Below the pieces are notes generated by a model, which did no database searches, was not told where the DNA came from, and saw nothing but the letters and a program-made list of their open reading frames with translations. A stretch of DNA of 9,217 nt from Polynucleobacter sp. GTDB lineage: Bacteria; Pseudomonadota; Gammaproteobacteria; Burkholderiales; Burkholderiaceae. Location: the NCBI GenBank assembly GCA_020059445.1, contig JAGVCB010000136.1:1-9217 (forward strand), read 5' to 3'. Below are positions 6,984 through 9,217 of the stretch, one piece after another. A program made the position numbers and the translations under genes. Every line of letters begins with the position of its first letter. The first letter of the stretch is position 1.

Positions 6984-8413
6984 TGCGTGCAACAAAAATT
7001 GTTGCGACCCTGGGTCCAGCATCAAGCAGCACAGAAGTTCTAACAAAATTAATGGAAGCGGGTGTTGATGTCGTCCGTTTAAATTTTTCTCATGGTACTG
7101 CAGCAGATCATCAAGCCAGAGCTCAGCAAGTTAGAGATGTTTCTAAGGCGGCTGGTCGCGAAGTAGCGATCATGGCAGATTTGCAGGGACCAAAAATCAG
7201 AGTCGGCAAATTTGAAAATAACAAAATTATTTTGAAGGCTGGCGAAAAGTTCACTTTGGATGCTAATTGCACCTTAGGTGATCAAACAAAAGTCGGTCTT
7301 GATTACAAAAATCTGCCCAATGATGTCAGGGTTGGTGATAAGTTATTGCTCAACGATGGTTTGTTAGTGATTCGAGTTGAAGGCGTTGAGGGTTCATGCA
7401 TTCACACGATTGTTGAATTAGGCGGTGAGCTTTCAAATAACAAGGGCATTAATCGTGCGGGCGGTGGTTTGACTGCGCCAGCTTTGACTGATAAAGACAA
7501 AGAGGATTTAAAAACAGCCGTTGCTTTGGGCGCCGATTACATTGCGATCAGCTTTCCTAAAAATGCTGAAGACATGAAAATTGCTCGTGGCTTAGCGGAT
7601 ACTGCCAGCAAAGAGTTTGGACACAAAACAAAACTGATTGCAAAGATTGAGCGTGCTGAAGCTGTGATGCCAGGCGTATTAGAAGAAATTCTTGAAGTTA
7701 GTGACGGCATCATGGTTGCTCGCGGCGACTTGGCAGTTGAGGTTGGTAATGCAACAGTACCAGCACTACAAAAACGAATGATTCGTTTGGCTCGTGAAGC
7801 GAACAAGGTGGTGATCACTGCCACTCAAATGATGGAATCAATGATTCAAAATCCAGTGCCAACACGAGCTGAAGTCAGCGATGTGGCCAATGCTGTTTTG
7901 GATGGCACAGATGCTGTGATGTTGTCAGCTGAGACTGCATCAGGTCAGTACCCCGTTGAAACTGTTTTGCAGATGGCGGCGATTTGTTTGGAGGCAGAGA
8001 AGACTGAAGTACATCATTTGGATGCGGATTTCTTTGATCAAAAATTCACGCGCATTGATCAGTCAATTGCTTTCGGTGCTTTATTCACCGCTTACCATTT
8101 GGGTGTGAAAGCGATTGCTGCATTGACTGATTCTGGATCTACAGCCTTATGGATGAGCCGCCACAAGATTCAGGTGCCTATTTTTGCCATGACCACCAAA
8201 TTGGCAAGCCAAAGAACAATGGCACTTTATCGAAACGTGCATCCTTTGCATTTGGATACTAGTAATGATAGGGACACTGCTTTAGAGCAAGCAGAAACAA
8301 GAATTAAAAAATTGGGTGTAGTTACCTCTGGCGATGCGATTGTTTTGACTGTGGGTGAGCCGATGGGACAAGTTGGCGGAACTAACACCCTCAAGATTGT
8401 GAACGTGAAATAA
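6983..8413 (+). CDS. pyk: pyruvate kinase (PykA type)
   Basis: Converts phosphoenolpyruvate and ADP to pyruvate and ATP. The 476-residue product has the usual order. The TIM-barrel start RATKIVATLGPASSS is followed by VRLNFSHG at 31-38 and ADLQGPKIRVG at 65-75. The small B domain spans about 70-170. Catalytic K221 and metal-binding E223 lie in LIAKIERAEAV, followed by MVARGDLAVEVG at 244-255 and TATQMMESMI at 279-288, then the C-terminal regulatory domain. The segment NKGINRAGGGLTAPALTDKDK matches PykA more than PykF, so AMP or sugar-phosphate activation would be expected rather than strict fructose-1,6-bisphosphate control; that part is inference. Its ATG shares one base with the pgk stop, so translation is probably coupled. 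A weak purine stretch (AAAGAGCGGA) precedes the start. No truncation or frameshift is seen. Confidence 0.96.
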   Translation: MRATKIVATLGPASSSTEVLTKLMEAGVDVVRLNFSHGTAADHQARAQQVRDVSKAAGREVAIMADLQGPKIRVGKFENNKIILKAGEKFTLDANCTLGDQTKVGLDYKNLPNDVRVGDKLLLNDGLLVIRVEGVEGSCIHTIVELGGELSNNKGINRAGGGLTAPALTDKDKEDLKTAVALGADYIAISFPKNAEDMKIARGLADTASKEFGHKTKLIAKIERAEAVMPGVLEEILEVSDGIMVARGDLAVEVGNATVPALQKRMIRLAREANKVVITATQMMESMIQNPVPTRAEVSDVANAVLDGTDAVMLSAETASGQYPVETVLQMAAICLEAEKTEVHHLDADFFDQKFTRIDQSIAFGALFTAYHLGVKAIAALTDSGSTALWMSRHKIQVPIFAMTTKLASQRTMALYRNVHPLHLDTSNDRDTALEQAETRIKKLGVVTSGDAIVLTVGEPMGQVGGTNTLKIVNVK

Positions 8414-8423
8414 ATTTTAATTT

Positions 8424-8428
8424 AAGGA
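8424..8428 (+). promoter_or_regulatory. ribosome binding site of fba
   Basis: AAGGA lies 7 nt before the ATG at 8436, in the 22-bp gap after pyk. The spacing is ideal and fixes the fba start. Confidence 0.8.
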
Positions 8429-8435
8429 AATAGCA

Positions 8436-9217
8436 ATGGCTCTTGTATCTTTGCGCCAATTATTGGACCACGCTGCTGAGAATGCTTATGGATTACCAGC
8501 ATTCAATGTGAATAATCTTGAACAGGTGCAAGCCATCATGGCTGCCGCCGATGAAGTCAATGCACCAGTCATCATGCAAGCATCTGCTGGTGCTCGCAAA
8601 TATGCTGGAGAGGCATTTTTACGTCATTTGATTGATGCCGCTGTTGAGGCTTATCCTCATATTCCAGTGGTGATGCATCAAGACCATGGTCAAAGCCCAG
8701 CTGTTTGTATGGCAGCGATTCGTTCAGGCTTTACATCGGTGATGATGGATGGTTCTTTGATGGCTGATGGTAAGTCAGTTGCTTCATACGAATACAACGT
8801 TGCTGTTTCTCAAGAGGTTGTGAAGTTTGCGCATTCGATCGGCGTGACGGTTGAAGCTGAGTTGGGTGTTTTAGGTTCTTTAGAAACCATGATGGGTGAT
8901 AAAGAAGATGGGCATGGCGCTGAAGGTGCCATGACTCGCGAACAATTGTTGACAGATGTTGAGCAGGCAGCTGATTTTGTGAAGCAAACACAATGTGACG
9001 CATTGGCGATTGCGATTGGCACGAGCCATGGCGCTTATAAGTTCACCAAAAAACCAACAGGTGATATTTTGGCGATTGATCGCATCAAAGAAATCAATCA
9101 ACGTATTCCAAACACGCACCTTGTGATGCACGGTTCATCGAGTGTGCCGCAAGAGTTGCTCGCAATCATTCGTGAATTTGGTGGCGACATGAAAGAAACA
9201 TACGGCGTACCTGTTGA
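8436..9217 (+). CDS. fba: class II fructose-1,6-bisphosphate aldolase, Calvin-cycle type (3' end cut)
   Basis: Zinc-dependent aldolase that splits or forms fructose-1,6-bisphosphate from dihydroxyacetone phosphate and glyceraldehyde-3-phosphate. I translated 260 codons to the window edge; relatives are about 350 residues, so roughly a quarter is missing. The product begins [20 protein letters not shown]. Marks are [10 protein letters not shown] at 21-30, the catalytic/zinc motif HQDHG at 81-85 (D83, H84), [12 protein letters not shown] at 139-150, [13 protein letters not shown] at 191-203 with zinc ligand H198, and MHGSSSVP at 231-238 with H232. The GTSHGAYKF and HGSSSVP forms and the EDGHGAEGA insert fit the CbbA/Calvin-cycle subtype rather than E. 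coli FbaA. The subtype name does not itself show carbon fixation. It follows pyk by 22 bp with a good Shine-Dalgarno and is likely co-transcribed with pgk-pyk. Confidence 0.96.
   Translation, partial: MALVSLRQLLDHAAENAYGLPAFNVNNLEQVQAIMAAADEVNAPVIMQASAGARKYAGEAFLRHLIDAAVEAYPHIPVVMHQDHGQSPAVCMAAIRSGFTSVMMDGSLMADGKSVASYEYNVAVSQEVVKFAHSIGVTVEAELGVLGSLETMMGDKEDGHGAEGAMTREQLLTDVEQAADFVKQTQCDALAIAIGTSHGAYKFTKKPTGDILAIDRIKEINQRIPNTHLVMHGSSSVPQELLAIIREFGGDMKETYGVPV

Noticed and set aside
8731..9131. Minus-strand open frames across fba
   Set aside because: They lie opposite a clear aldolase coding sequence; their composition looks like antisense of the gene and no motif is visible.
1..9217. Mobile element, CRISPR, toxin-antitoxin or defence system
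   Set aside because: No direct-repeat arrays, terminal inverted repeats, transposase or integrase motifs were seen; all genes are housekeeping or conserved accessory types with similar composition.

Overview
The window looks like chromosomal core sequence from a betaproteobacterium of the Burkholderiales. It most resembles a low-GC Burkholderiaceae member of the Polynucleobacter type. That placement is inferred from protein character (Calvin-cycle-type class II aldolase, PykA-type pyruvate kinase, BepA, WaaF and a CHCC zinc-finger protein), the moderately AT-rich composition, the tight gene packing and remembered gene order; no database search was run. No tRNA, rRNA, insertion sequence, CRISPR array, phage gene or compositional island was seen. 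Every stretch over 300 bases is covered by a gene.

Left part (1-1938): the 5' end of moaC (molybdenum cofactor synthesis) runs leftwards off the window. It is divergent from bepA, a periplasmic M48 metalloprotease with TPR repeats that helps assemble outer-membrane beta-barrel proteins. Only 26 bp separate the two start codons.

Middle part (1939-4536, minus strand): a compact four-gene run, read in the order ilvE, CHCC zinc-finger protein, waaF, NTF2/SnoaL-like protein, with gaps of 22, 1 and 7 bp. It is probably one operon. It combines branched-chain amino acid transamination, a small zinc protein, LPS inner-core heptose transfer and an uncharacterised NTF2-fold protein. It converges on bepA with a 17-bp gap that holds a weak terminator candidate.

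Right part (4537-9217, plus strand): a 129-bp divergent region contains a perfect TATAAT box and a bulged inverted repeat. It leads to azlC-azlD, which encode a putative branched-chain amino acid exporter and overlap by ATGA. After 66 bp comes a central-carbon cluster, pgk-pyk-fba, with a 1-base overlap and then a 22-bp gap; fba runs off the right edge. ilvE and azlCD face each other across the control region, so a branched-chain amino acid enzyme and its likely exporter could be controlled together.

This is an ordinary housekeeping region. I found no convincing previously undescribed system. The best leads are the structured ilvE/azlC control region and the unexplained NTF2-like gene in the waaF operon.
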